A DNA stretch of 64,000 nt from Clostridia bacterium (lineage in GTDB: Bacteria > Bacillota > Clostridia > Lachnospirales > Lachnospiraceae): the NCBI GenBank assembly GCA_009929615.1, contig SAAB01000005.1, positions 1 through 64,000 on the forward strand. The letters are read 5' to 3'. Positions 43,668-51,849 of this stretch are shown here, piece by piece (position 1 is the stretch's first letter; each line of letters begins with the position of its first letter). The notes beneath the pieces are model-generated. The model was given only the letters and a program-made list of their open reading frames with translations, was not told the origin of the DNA and made no database searches. The position numbers and the translations under genes were made by a program.

Positions 43668-43710
43668 ACTTTGATAATCAAAGTATATGATGTTTTTATG
43701 AAATTGTCAA
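43668..43710 (-). promoter_or_regulatory. fabH promoter with FabT-like operator
   Basis: TTGACA (43705-43710), a 17-bp spacer and TATACT (43682-43687) on the minus strand form a near-consensus promoter. The palindrome ACTTTGATTATCAAAGT (43668-43684) overlaps the end of the -10 box and fits the known FabT (MarR-family) site pattern of TTTGA-N3-TCAAA type. The regulator gene itself is not in this window. Confidence 0.8.
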
Positions 43711-43902
43711 CGACAAGCACACCTGTATCCCCTATTCTTACAAATTATTTATATTTATATAGAAGAAACTTCTTATAAAAAGAAAGCCCATAATGTGAGG
43801 TCGAATTACCGTATACCAAAAAAACTTTTTGAACAGCCGTTTACTATATATCGTGTCCAAACATAAACGTCACTTTACTCTTGAAAAGTATTCCATTTGT
43901 CA
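43711..43902. other. Intergenic stretch without a recognised feature
   Basis: This AT-rich region lies between the divergent fabH and lipoprotein promoters. I see no open reading frame with a ribosome site, no strong hairpin and no repeat. An AGAAGAAACTTCT imperfect palindrome near 43762 is the only local symmetry. Confidence 0.5.
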
Positions 43903-43931
43903 TTGCAATTCACGCTTTCGTTTCATATAAT
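43903..43931 (+). promoter_or_regulatory. Predicted sigma-A promoter of the lipoprotein gene
   Basis: TTGCAA (43903-43908), a 17-bp spacer and TATAAT (43926-43931) on the plus strand, giving a leader of about 120 bases before the ATG at 44057. Confidence 0.65.
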
Positions 43932-44056
43932 GAAGTTGTACTAATACTGCCGTTAGGGGATGTATGATTCCAAGGGATTGATACAAACTCTTCGTACATA
44001 TGCAGCACCGATAATCATAATAATTGTGAACAAAGGAAAACTCAGGGGGGACGAGT

Positions 44057-44840
44057 ATGAAAAAGAATTTTTTTTGCAGCAGTGGCTGTAATTGCAACGA
44101 TAGCACTTGCAGTCGGCTGCACCCAGCTTAGTAGCACAAAGCCTGAGCCAGCCGGCAATGTGCAGGCAAGCAGCGAGCAGGCGGAATCCCGAACAGCAGA
44201 AGATTTATATTTCGATGCTTGTGACGATGCCATGAAGGCAGACGAAGATGAAATAGAGCCTCTGATTACAATTACAAAGGACAGTGACGACGTTATCTGG
44301 AATGAATCCGATGATAAGGTATTGATGTTAACCTTCCACCGTTATCCGGACAGTTATCCAGACGGATCGGACGTCAACTTGGAATGGGGACAGGTATGGG
44401 TTACATCCGCAAAAGAGATGCAAGACTGGTACAAAGAGAATCAGGATGGGGTGGACAACTGGACGCTTCGGCTAGAAGAACTGATTGGTCTTCCTTTCTA
44501 CGGTGAATACACCAGCATGACAGCTATGTGGGTGAAACCGGAGGATATGTTCCGCCCGGCATATCAGACCGATATCACAAAAGATGAGATGGCAAGCACA
44601 TTTGAAGACATCGACGAAGAGAGCTTTGATCAGGAATACAAGGCTTGGTTCGATGACAATATCATCAGCTCTTACTTTGACAGTTCGGCACCATGGACCA
44701 GACTGGGATATACCTATGATTGGGCTGACAACGGAACAGAGAAGGGATTGTGCGAATTCATTGTAAATCAGGACTCGACTGTAACGATTGAATTCACTAA
44801 AGATACCGGCGACTTTATCAAGTGGCTGGACGAGAATTAA
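44057..44840 (+). CDS. Lipoprotein of unknown function, frameshifted at a T8 run
   Basis: A GGGGGG ribosome site and ATG at 44057 start a frame that reads MKKNFF and then leaves the main frame at a run of eight T residues (44068-44075). With seven T residues it would continue AAVAVIATIALAVGC, a complete lipoprotein signal with lipobox LAVGC, and run to 44840. The body is acidic (DACDDAMKADEDEIEP) with many Trp and Tyr residues and no family I recognise. As sequenced, only an internal GTG at 44082 opens the long frame, without a ribosome site or the charged signal start. The gene is on the plus strand, isolated, and somewhat richer in GC than its neighbours, which hints at acquisition. Confidence 0.7.
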
Positions 44841-44890
44841 GCGGATGCGAAGAATTTGCTAACCCAAACCATTTGTACAAGTTTCTACCC

Positions 44891-44930
44891 ACCCCGCATA
44901 CATAGCAAAAGCAGTGTCTGCGGGGTATTT
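44891..44930 (+). terminator. Terminator of the lipoprotein gene
   Basis: ACCCCGCA and TGCGGGGT pair across about 20 bases (44891-44926), followed by ATTTTAAT on the plus strand. It lies 50 bases after the lipoprotein stop codon. Confidence 0.75.
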
Positions 44931-44941
44931 TAATGAATAAC

Positions 44942-44988
44942 AAAAAAACAACCACGCTTAAGCATTTCTGCTCTCGTATGGTTGTTTT
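44942..44988 (-). terminator. Terminator after the membrane protein gene
   Basis: AAACAACCA and TGGTTGTTT pair across a 24-base loop containing GCTTAAGC, followed by a T-rich tail on the minus strand. It lies 36 bases after the stop codon of the gene at 45025. Confidence 0.8.
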
Positions 44989-45024
44989 CTATTTGTATCC
45001 GATTGAAGGCGTCAATCAAAATTC

Positions 45025-45597
45025 TTATTTCTTTGGATTCGATGCATCATAGGCCACTTTCGAAATCTTCACTGGATACTGACGCATATATTTAATCAAA
45101 GCCTTTGAATTAATCATATATCCCTGAATCTCAAAAAGTTTTTTACCCGAACGATTATAAAATCTGAATTCTTCACATCTAGGAGATTCAACCATGTCTA
45201 CTCTGCCTATCGTTTTCGCTTCATAAGTTACTGCTTTCCCCCACAGCGGTTGAAAAGTCAGCGTATTCCCTTTAACCGTCAGTTTTCGTTTCATATATGC
45301 ATATGTAGTAGCAATAGTAACTGCCAGACAAATACCTGCCATAATATAGGCGGCTATTGATTGTCCCAGATTAGCATGACCTACACCCATCCAGATAAGC
45401 ACTGCCGCAGCAAGTACGCCAAATATAGCAATAACAAGCCAGAAAAAGCTTTCCGTCACCACAAAATTATTATCGTCCGCCGCTGTCGTTTTTCCTGTTT
45501 TTTTCATCATATTAACTACAACAATGGCCATAATTACCGCCATAATCGGAATGGCCCCCGTCTGTATCGTTGTTATGATTCGAGTCATAATGTCCAT
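45025..45597 (-). CDS. Unknown membrane protein with PH-like C-terminal domain
   Basis: A 190-residue protein I cannot name. Three hydrophobic helices are seen at about 12-30, 50-70 and 80-100. The cytoplasmic-looking C-terminal part begins at KRKLTVKGNTLTFQPLWG and continues with an alternating beta pattern (EEFRFYNRSGKKLFEIQG), resembling bacterial PH-type domains of membrane proteins. AGGAGG precedes ATG. It is transcribed alone between two convergent terminators and the thiY gene. Confidence 0.7.
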   Translation of the reverse strand: MDIMTRIITTIQTGAIPIMAVIMAIVVVNMMKKTGKTTAADDNNFVVTESFFWLVIAIFGVLAAAVLIWMGVGHANLGQSIAAYIMAGICLAVTIATTYAYMKRKLTVKGNTLTFQPLWGKAVTYEAKTIGRVDMVESPRCEEFRFYNRSGKKLFEIQGYMINSKALIKYMRQYPVKISKVAYDASNPKK

Positions 45598-45681
45598 ATT
45601 CCGTCCTCCTTTGTTTTCTACTGACTATCATATCATTGCTTTATAGAAAAATCAAACCTCAGACAGATTTTAATAGACATT

Positions 45682-46698
45682 TCAATTCAAAACATCCGCC
45701 ATCAGTTCTTCCGGCGTAATATCATTCTTCAGCAGTCCTGATGCTTTCATCCAGTCAATATTTCCCTGCCAGACAGATGCCTCCTGGGCCCCAAACTCGC
45801 CCTCAGAAGATGCCAGTACCGGCAGTAAAACTTCCATGCTCTGCATTTCAACATCTTTGTCCAGAGGGAAATTTTCCGCATTCTGGTATGAAAGAAGGAT
45901 ATCCACAACACCTTCTGGGTCTGATTTCATATCTTCAAAACCTTTTGCCGAAGCTCTCATAAATGCTGCAAGTGTTTCTTTCTTTTCAGCAATCGCCTCA
46001 TCGCTAGTAACAAAAATTAATTCATAACTTTTTGGCACACCATATTCGTAAGGATAAAAATAACTTACTTCAAAACCCTCTTTTTCCATCTGCGGCACTT
46101 CATGATTTACCATGCAGCCTATTGTAGCATCCACCTGTCCCGTGGTCATAGCGGACATTAAATCAAATCCTACGTCCACCATCGTTACAGAATCCGCAGA
46201 AACGCCTGCTGTTTCCATCATCGTTTGAACCATAGCTTCACTCAGTTCTGTCCCGGAATAGCCTATAGTTTTACCTACTAAATCCTGAGGTCCATTAATA
46301 CCTTTTTCTTTAAGGGATAGAATAATATTCAAATCAGACTGGGTCAATGCACCCATGCACCGGACAGGCACATCCTGATTCGCCCGAGCCATTACAACCT
46401 CCGGGAGATAATAAATTCCAACTTCCGCCTTGCCTGCAGCGGTCATAGAAAGTGCATCATTTGTATTCGATGGGAATTGTACATTTACTTTAATCCCCTC
46501 TTCCTCATAGTATCCTTTTTCAATAGCATCATAAATAAATCCATGAACCGCATTTGGATACCAATCCAGCACAACTGTTACCTCTTCCAAATCACCAGAC
46601 GCTGTTGCTTCTGCTTTTGTCTGTCCGTCACTCTGTCCGCAGGCCGTTACCCCCATGCATAAAACAGCACAGATAGCCAATGCCAATACCTTTTTCAT
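45682..46698 (-). CDS. thiY: ThiY-like substrate-binding lipoprotein (thiamine pyrimidine precursor)
   Basis: A 338-residue NMT1/THI5-like ABC binding protein. The lipobox is VTACG with Cys about residue 20. The mature part starts EVTVVLDWYPNAVHGFIYDA, which is typical of ThiY, a binder of N-formyl-4-amino-5-aminomethyl-2-methylpyrimidine. The start at 46698 overlaps the permease stop codon (ATGA) and has GGAGGAAAG upstream. Cotranscription with tenA under a TPP riboswitch fits pyrimidine salvage. Alternative ligands of the family are nitrate or taurine-like compounds, made less likely by context. Confidence 0.9.
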   Translation of the reverse strand: MKKVLALAICAVLCMGVTACGQSDGQTKAEATASGDLEEVTVVLDWYPNAVHGFIYDAIEKGYYEEEGIKVNVQFPSNTNDALSMTAAGKAEVGIYYLPEVVMARANQDVPVRCMGALTQSDLNIILSLKEKGINGPQDLVGKTIGYSGTELSEAMVQTMMETAGVSADSVTMVDVGFDLMSAMTTGQVDATIGCMVNHEVPQMEKEGFEVSYFYPYEYGVPKSYELIFVTSDEAIAEKKETLAAFMRASAKGFEDMKSDPEGVVDILLSYQNAENFPLDKDVEMQSMEVLLPVLASSEGEFGAQEASVWQGNIDWMKASGLLKNDITPEELMADVLN

Positions 46699-47438
46699 AA
46701 CTCTTTCCTCCATTTAATTAAAATATTTTCAAACAGGCTGATTATCCCAACCAATATCATTGCCATTGCTGACAATAACAGAATTGGTGCAAATACCCCA
46801 GCCCCATCTAACTGAGTCATCATTCTTCGGCTAAAATAGCCAAGGCCACTCTGTGCTCCCAGCCATTCCCCAATAGCCGCTCCTATAACGCTCAGAGGAA
46901 CCGCCATCTTAATTGCCGAAAAGAAATGCGGAAGTGCCGCCGGAAGTTTTAGTTTCAAGAAAATATCTTTTTTTCCAGCACCGTAGCTGAATAGCAATTC
47001 TTCCATCTCCCGTTTTACGGATTTAAAGCCATCAAACACCGTAATAGTAATCGGGAAAAAGGTCATTAAAATTGTTACAACAATTTTACTCCAAATCCCA
47101 TACCCGAACCACACAACAAAAAGTGGGGCAATGGCCGTTGTCGGAATCGTCTGTGAAGCTATAACAATCGGATACAGCGCCTTCTCCACCATAGGACTCA
47201 AGTCCATCAGCACCGCAAGGCCAACGCCCAGAGCCACCGAAATAGCCAGGCCAATAGCCATAACCTTCATCGTTGCCGGAAGATGCACAAGAAATAGAGG
47301 TTCCCGAAGTTCCCACAGCTTTTTCAAAATCCCCGTAGGTGTCGGAAGAATGTAGGCTGCATCCATCCGGCCAGCTGCCAGTTGCCACAAAAACAGCAGC
47401 ACAGCAATAAATATTCCCGATGATAAATATCTTTTCAT
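46695..47438 (-). CDS. thiX: ThiX-like ABC transporter permease
   Basis: A 247-residue permease of the SsuC/TauC/ThiX type with about six helices. The coupling motif reads EELLFSYGAGKKDIFLKLKLPAALPHFF, seen here as FSYGAG and LPAALPHFF. The gene begins one base after thiZ and overlaps thiY by four bases. With ThiZ and ThiY it makes a complete importer. Confidence 0.9.
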   Translation of the reverse strand: MKRYLSSGIFIAVLLFLWQLAAGRMDAAYILPTPTGILKKLWELREPLFLVHLPATMKVMAIGLAISVALGVGLAVLMDLSPMVEKALYPIVIASQTIPTTAIAPLFVVWFGYGIWSKIVVTILMTFFPITITVFDGFKSVKREMEELLFSYGAGKKDIFLKLKLPAALPHFFSAIKMAVPLSVIGAAIGEWLGAQSGLGYFSRRMMTQLDGAGVFAPILLLSAMAMILVGIISLFENILIKWRKEL

Positions 47439-47439
47439 G

Positions 47440-48189
47440 TCACTCCACCTGCTTTCTCAACAGGCTCGTTAATTTTGCTTTTAAAAGCTCAATATCCGGA
47501 CATCTAAGAAAATCTCTATCTCGCGGATAATCCTGTGGAACCACTTCAACCCTGAGTTCTTTTATTGGTGTGTCTGTAATAACATAAATCTTTTTTGACA
47601 AAAAAACAGCTTCTTCCACATCATGGGTAATAAAAACAATTGTTTTATGAAAATGCTCCCATTGTTCGAGCAGCCATTCCTGCATATCCATTCGCGTCAA
47701 TGCATCCAATGCGCTAAAAGGTTCATCTAACAACATCAAATCTGCATCTGTCAGCAACGTTCTTGCAAAAGAGATTCTCTGTCGCATTCCTCCGGATAAA
47801 TCCTTCGGGTATTTCTCGCGATACTCCTCCAAGCCTACTTCCTTCAGCACTTCAGAAACCCGACGTTTTTGCTCCTCCTTGCTGATTTTCTGAATTTCCA
47901 TAGGCAGACAGAGATTTTTTTCAACAGTTCTCCACGGAAAAAGCAAGTCTTTTTGCGGCATATAACCTGCATAACTTTTAATCGTCCCGATTTCCTTTCC
48001 ATCTACGAAAATCTCACCTTTTTCCGGTTTCAAAAGTCGATTTATAAGACGAAAAATAGTACTTTTTCCGCATCCACTGGCACCAATCAGTGAAATAAAC
48101 TCCCCTCGTTTTACGTCAAAAGAGAGATTTTCTACCATTGGTTCTTCATCCTCGGGATACCTGAATGTTACATCCTTAAATGTTAGCAT
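47440..48189 (-). CDS. thiZ: ThiZ-like ABC transporter ATPase
   Basis: A 249-residue ATPase. Walker A is GASGCGKST, the signature LSGGMRQR, and Walker B LMLLDEPFSALD. The extended family with SsuB/TauB cannot be split on sequence alone; the riboswitch and tenA context gives the assignment. The gene starts three bases after tenA. Confidence 0.9.
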   Translation of the reverse strand: MLTFKDVTFRYPEDEEPMVENLSFDVKRGEFISLIGASGCGKSTIFRLINRLLKPEKGEIFVDGKEIGTIKSYAGYMPQKDLLFPWRTVEKNLCLPMEIQKISKEEQKRRVSEVLKEVGLEEYREKYPKDLSGGMRQRISFARTLLTDADLMLLDEPFSALDALTRMDMQEWLLEQWEHFHKTIVFITHDVEEAVFLSKKIYVITDTPIKELRVEVVPQDYPRDRDFLRCPDIELLKAKLTSLLRKQVE

Positions 48190-48192
48190 TTT

Positions 48193-48855
48193 TTATTTCT
48201 CCATATTCCATGCCATGTTCAAAAACATCGCTTCATACCGGCTGCAGTTTACGAATACTTCTTTCAGCTCTGCAACTCGACTTTTACTGATGTTCTGACC
48301 CAGCATATTTACCAAGTATAATATTTCGTCATTCATGTCCACATATTCTTTAGATGTATAGCCTTTTACCCATTCTCCATAAAAAGGATGTTCAACGGAT
48401 TCCGGATTTTTTCTCACCAATTCCTGCCCTATTTTTGCATAGCTCCATGCGCAGGAGAGAATCGCCGTTAATATATCCAGTTCATCACCTCGAAATCCTA
48501 CACTTAGCATATAACTTGTGTACGACGCATTCGGCAGACTCATCGTTGCCCGAGCTACGTCTTCATCAGTTATCCCCAACCGTTCCATGTAGCCGGAATG
48601 GATATCCATTTCACCTCCCAAGGTGTCTTCAACAAACCATGAAAAGCGGCGAATCATCTCCGGTTCTTTTGATTTAACAACGCCTAATGCAAATACTTTG
48701 GCATAATCATATAGATACAAATAGTCCTGTAACATGTAAAATTTAAACTTCTCTATCGGAAGGCTCCCATCTCCAATCCCCTTAACAAATGGATGCTCAT
48801 AATATCCATCCCATATTTCCTTTACACTCTCATACAATTCATCTGTCAGTGTCAT
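48193..48855 (-). CDS. tenA: Aminopyrimidine aminohydrolase / thiaminase II
   Basis: A 220-residue TenA. It hydrolyses aminomethylpyrimidine from degraded thiamine to hydroxymethylpyrimidine for reuse. Active-site residues align with B. subtilis TenA: Asp44 (LQDYL), Cys135 (SCAWSY) and Glu208 (SRYEAMF). The start at 48855 is chosen because AGGAGGAGG lies just upstream; a longer frame from 48888 includes repeat DNA. It is the first gene of the TPP-controlled operon, with two copies of the repeat element between it and the riboswitch terminator. Confidence 0.95.
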   Translation of the reverse strand: MTLTDELYESVKEIWDGYYEHPFVKGIGDGSLPIEKFKFYMLQDYLYLYDYAKVFALGVVKSKEPEMIRRFSWFVEDTLGGEMDIHSGYMERLGITDEDVARATMSLPNASYTSYMLSVGFRGDELDILTAILSCAWSYAKIGQELVRKNPESVEHPFYGEWVKGYTSKEYVDMNDEILYLVNMLGQNISKSRVAELKEVFVNCSRYEAMFLNMAWNMEK

Positions 48856-48880
48856 TTTATTTCCTCCTCCTGTTTCTTCC

Positions 48881-48972
48881 TCATCCACACCTCACAGCTT
48901 TCGCTGCTCGTTGATGGACATTCGCCAAATGCCCTTCTGTGCAAGCACGCGGCCGCTTGGCTCATTGTCAGC
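48881..48972 (-). mobile_element. Partial copy (B2) of the TTTTGTGCTGA element
   Basis: This 92-bp stretch repeats most of copy B1 (from ATCCACACCTCACAGCTTTC to GGCTCATTGTCAGC on the plus strand) but lacks the outer left arm and ends GTCAGCTTTAT instead of GTCAGCACAAA. It lies directly before the tenA ribosome site. It looks like a duplicated and trimmed copy of B1. Confidence 0.75.
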
Positions 48973-48981
48973 TTTATCTTC

Positions 48982-49101
48982 TTTTGTGCTGATGTCTTTG
49001 ACATCCACACCTCACAGCTTTCCCTGCTCGTTGATGGACATTCGCCAAATGCCCTTCCGTGCAAGCACGCGGCCGCTTGGCTCATTGTCAGCACAAAAAA
49101 A
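48982..49101 (-). mobile_element. MITE/REP-like repeat, copy B1
   Basis: A 120-bp element with TTTTGTGCTGA and TCAGCACAAAA ends and the same central block as copy A at 8686 (GATGGACATTCGCCAAATG, GGCCGCTTGGCTCATTGTC). As in copy A, the right end coincides with the T-tract of a leader terminator, here that of the TPP riboswitch. No coding function is likely; open frames through it follow from the repeat. Confidence 0.78.
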
Positions 49102-49122
49102 GGACTTTCCAAAGGAAAGCCC
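49095..49122 (-). terminator. Expression-platform terminator of the TPP riboswitch
   Basis: GGGCTTTCC-TTT-GGAAAGTCC on the minus strand, a nine-bp stem with one G-U pair, followed by seven T residues (49095-49101). It lies a few bases after the aptamer and before tenA, as expected for TPP-induced termination. Confidence 0.9.
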
Positions 49123-49127
49123 ATTCA

Positions 49128-49222
49128 ATACATCACAAGCTACTTCCCTACGTCGGTATTACCCGCCTCAAGTTCAAAGGGTCAAGTCCATGGACTCTCT
49201 CAGCTTTCGCTCCCCCAGCATA
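49128..49222 (-). promoter_or_regulatory. TPP (thi-box) riboswitch
   Basis: The minus strand contains the conserved THI landmarks in order: GGGGGAGC, GCTGAGAGAG, GACCCTTTGAAC, and GGGTAATACCGACGTAGGGAA. Thiamine pyrophosphate binding should cause termination and shut off tenA-thiZXY. Start and end of the aptamer are approximate. Confidence 0.97.
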
Positions 49223-49253
49223 TCTTTAATCACAATATCTAATTGTTTCTATA

Positions 49254-49281
49254 ATTATAGCACAGCTCCCTCATTTGTAAA
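49254..49281 (-). promoter_or_regulatory. Predicted promoter of the TPP-controlled operon
   Basis: TTTACA (49276-49281), a 16-bp spacer and TATAAT (49254-49259) on the minus strand, about 30 bases before the riboswitch. The -35 box lies just beyond the end of the glycosyltransferase gene. Confidence 0.7.
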
Positions 49282-49284
49282 GTT

Positions 49285-50211
49285 TTATTTCCTGTAACCA
49301 ACAGTTCTTGAGATAATATATCTCGGTCTGCCTTTTACTTCTTTATAAATTTGAGAAATATAATAGCCTATAATTCCCAGGCTCATCATAACCATACTTC
49401 CAATAATCAAAATAAGTAATATCACTGTCGTAAAACCTTCCAGAGACCGTCCCCCAAAATAACGTACCAGGGATTCAACCCCCATAACCAATGCAAATAC
49501 GAACATAAATACCCCCGCAACTGTAACTATCTGCAAAGGTACTGATGAAAAAGCTGCAATATTCGTTACTGCATATTTAATCAAGGACCAGGTGGACCAT
49601 TTTGATTCTCCCGCTTCCCGTTCTCTTACATCGAATTTAACAGTAGCTGTTTTAAAGCCAATCCATGACGACAGTGCCCTAAAGAAAGCATTCCGTTCCG
49701 GCATATCCAACAATGCTGTAACTGCTTTCTTATCTAAAAGTTTGAAGTCTGAAGCCCTGGACATATCTATCCCTGTAGCTTTACTCATAATCCGGTAGAA
49801 AAGTCCAGCACTCATTTTATGTCCCAGGCTCTCCTGTCCTCTGGAGTGTTTTACACCTTCAACAACCTCGTATCCTTTTTCCCACAATCGATACATCTCA
49901 ACAACCGTCTCCGGCGGATGTTGCAAATCGCAATCCATAACAACGCAGCAGTCTCCTCCGGCTTCAGCCAGCCCCGCAAAAATTGCTGATTCTTTTCCAA
50001 AGTTTCTTGAAAAATGAATTCCTCGAATATATTTATGTCTTCGAGCCTCTTCTTCTATTTTAAACCATGTACCATCTTTGGAACCATCATCTATAAAAAT
50101 CAGTTCAAATGTAATGTTCTCTGCATTTAAAAGTCTGCCCAGCCGTTCTGCAGCCCTTTCAATCATCAGTTCTTCATTATAGGATGGCAAAACAACGGAC
50201 AATAACGCCAT
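49285..50211 (-). CDS. Family 2 glycosyltransferase with two C-terminal membrane helices
   Basis: A 308-residue enzyme of the GtrB/DPM1-like GT2 group, which transfers a sugar from a nucleotide sugar to a polyprenyl phosphate. The nucleotide-sugar site is VVLPSYNEE and the metal-binding motif is MDCDLQHPP. RYFGG-type and two hydrophobic helices at about 230-255 and 270-290 anchor it in the membrane. The start at 50211 has AGAGGAAC upstream and matches the family N-terminus. The sugar is unknown. Confidence 0.9.
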   Translation of the reverse strand: MALLSVVLPSYNEELMIERAAERLGRLLNAENITFELIFIDDGSKDGTWFKIEEEARRHKYIRGIHFSRNFGKESAIFAGLAEAGGDCCVVMDCDLQHPPETVVEMYRLWEKGYEVVEGVKHSRGQESLGHKMSAGLFYRIMSKATGIDMSRASDFKLLDKKAVTALLDMPERNAFFRALSSWIGFKTATVKFDVREREAGESKWSTWSLIKYAVTNIAAFSSVPLQIVTVAGVFMFVFALVMGVESLVRYFGGRSLEGFTTVILLILIIGSMVMMSLGIIGYYISQIYKEVKGRPRYIISRTVGYRK

Positions 50212-50294
50212 GTCTGTTCCTCTTTTCACCTGCAAATTTATTTCTGTAATTTTTAGTATAACATTGGATGACAAATAACAAAAGCCCTAGAGCC

Positions 50295-50774
50295 TTATTT
50301 TTCTGTGTTATCCCTTAAAAAATGGCCCGAACGTCCCCCATCTTTCTCCAAAAGACATATTTTCTCTATCCGCATCTCCCTGTCCACCGCTTTACACATA
50401 TCATAAATAGTCAATGCAGACGCACTGACTCCATTGAGTGCTTCCATTTCCACGCCTGTTTTACCAGTTGTTTTTACAGTCATTTTTATTTCAATACCAT
50501 CCTGCACCGTTTTGAATTTAATGTCCGCCCCCGTCAAAAGTAGCGGATGACACATTGGTATTGTTTCAAAAGTCCTTTTTGCTGCCATTATGCCAGCCAC
50601 TTGGGCAACTGAAAGTACATCTCCCTTTTCAATCTTCTGACCAGTGATTTTATCCAGAGTTTCTTTTTTCATACAAATTTTTCCATAGGCTATAGCAATA
50701 CGCTGCGTTTCTTCTTTCTCCGAAACGTCAACCATACGTGCCCGTCCCTGAGCATTTACATGACTTAATTCCAT
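50295..50774 (-). CDS. moaC: Cyclic pyranopterin monophosphate synthase
   Basis: A 159-residue MoaC for molybdopterin biosynthesis, acting after MoaA. Landmarks are [25 protein letters not shown] and [23 protein letters not shown] seen in its usual order, and the ending KDGGRSGHF. The other moa genes are not nearby. It stands alone between the etf operon and the glycosyltransferase. Confidence 0.94.
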   Translation of the reverse strand: MELSHVNAQGRARMVDVSEKEETQRIAIAYGKICMKKETLDKITGQKIEKGDVLSVAQVAGIMAAKRTFETIPMCHPLLLTGADIKFKTVQDGIEIKMTVKTTGKTGVEMEALNGVSASALTIYDMCKAVDREMRIEKICLLEKDGGRSGHFLRDNTEK

Positions 50775-50800
50775 GCCATCTCCTCAACTTTCATAATTAC

Positions 50801-50842
50801 AAAAATGCCTACGCTGATTAAAAATCAGCCCAGGCATTTTTT
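50801..50842 (-). terminator. Terminator of the lactate-type etf operon
   Basis: AAAAATGCCT, an inner GCTGATT/AATCAGC hairpin and AGGCATTTTT on the minus strand, with a run of T residues at the end. It lies 30 bases after the etfA stop codon. Confidence 0.88.
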
Positions 50843-50871
50843 ATAATAAGTTAAACGATATTCAAATCTGA

Positions 50872-51837
50872 TTATTCGTCAGCTTTCATCTTCTTAACTT
50901 CTTCAATCATAATCTTCAAAGCATCAATAGCATTACCAACGATACCAACGTTAGCAACATCAAAGATTGAAGCATCTTCATCTTTATTGATAGCTACGAT
51001 ATAATCAGAACCAATCATACCGGAAACATGCTGTATTGCACCGGAAATACCGGCAGCAATATACAGCTTAGGTGCTACAATCTTACCAGACTGTCCAACC
51101 TGATGTGCACGGGAAACCCATCCATCTTCCATTGCAGGTCTTGTTGCACCAACAACTCCGCCAAGAAGGTCAGCAAGTTCTTTAACTAATTCAAAGTTTT
51201 CAGCACTTCCCATACCTCTACCACCGGCAACGATGATTTCAGCTTCTTCAAGGTTAACACTTTCAGAAATTTCCTGTACAGCATTAACAATTTTAGCTTT
51301 CAATTCAGCAACTTCAACAGTTTCAGCTGTCACTTCACCCTGTTTTCCTTCTTCTGGCTCAGCTTTTTTGAACACGCCACCACGAACAATAGCAACTGCA
51401 ACACTGCCGTCAACTACTGCATCAGAGTAGATGCTGCCACCATAAAGAGGAGCAGTAAGAACAACTTTACCATCTGCTTCTTTAATTCCGATAACGTCTG
51501 TTACACAACCAGCTTTTAATTTAGCAGCAACTCTTGCGCCCAAATCTTTACCGTTTGTTGTGCCTCCTACAAATACCATCTCTGGAGCATATTTTTTAGC
51601 TAATGCTTCGATAATTACAGCGTATGCTTCTGTGTTATATTCAGCAGCATCTACTGTGATTGCAGCATCTGCACCATAACTAATTGCTGTAGCTGCAGCG
51701 CTAGCTGCATCAGCACCAATAACAACAGCAGTAACTTTTTCAGCAATATCCTTAGCAGCTGTAAGCATTTCAAGGCCTACATTCACTGGTTTGCCTTCTG
51801 CTGTTTCAACATATACCATTACATTTTTGCAACCCAT
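50872..51837 (-). CDS. etfA: Electron transfer flavoprotein alpha subunit (lactate-type operon)
   Basis: A 321-residue EtfA with the FAD segment [16 protein letters not shown] and [21 protein letters not shown]. It differs clearly from the EtfA at 39337. It is the last gene of the operon with the D-lactate-type dehydrogenase. In acetogens and related bacteria such Etf pairs form an electron-confurcating lactate dehydrogenase; the same is inferred here. Confidence 0.93.
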   Translation of the reverse strand: MGCKNVMVYVETAEGKPVNVGLEMLTAAKDIAEKVTAVVIGADAASAAATAISYGADAAITVDAAEYNTEAYAVIIEALAKKYAPEMVFVGGTTNGKDLGARVAAKLKAGCVTDVIGIKEADGKVVLTAPLYGGSIYSDAVVDGSVAVAIVRGGVFKKAEPEEGKQGEVTAETVEVAELKAKIVNAVQEISESVNLEEAEIIVAGGRGMGSAENFELVKELADLLGGVVGATRPAMEDGWVSRAHQVGQSGKIVAPKLYIAAGISGAIQHVSGMIGSDYIVAINKDEDASIFDVANVGIVGNAIDALKIMIEEVKKMKADE

Positions 51838-51849
51838 GACATTTCCTCC

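Noticed and set aside
48852-49124. Open frame of 90 codons across both element copies before tenA
   Set aside because: It lies in the riboswitch leader, ends at the tenA start in another frame, and consists of the repeated element twice over.
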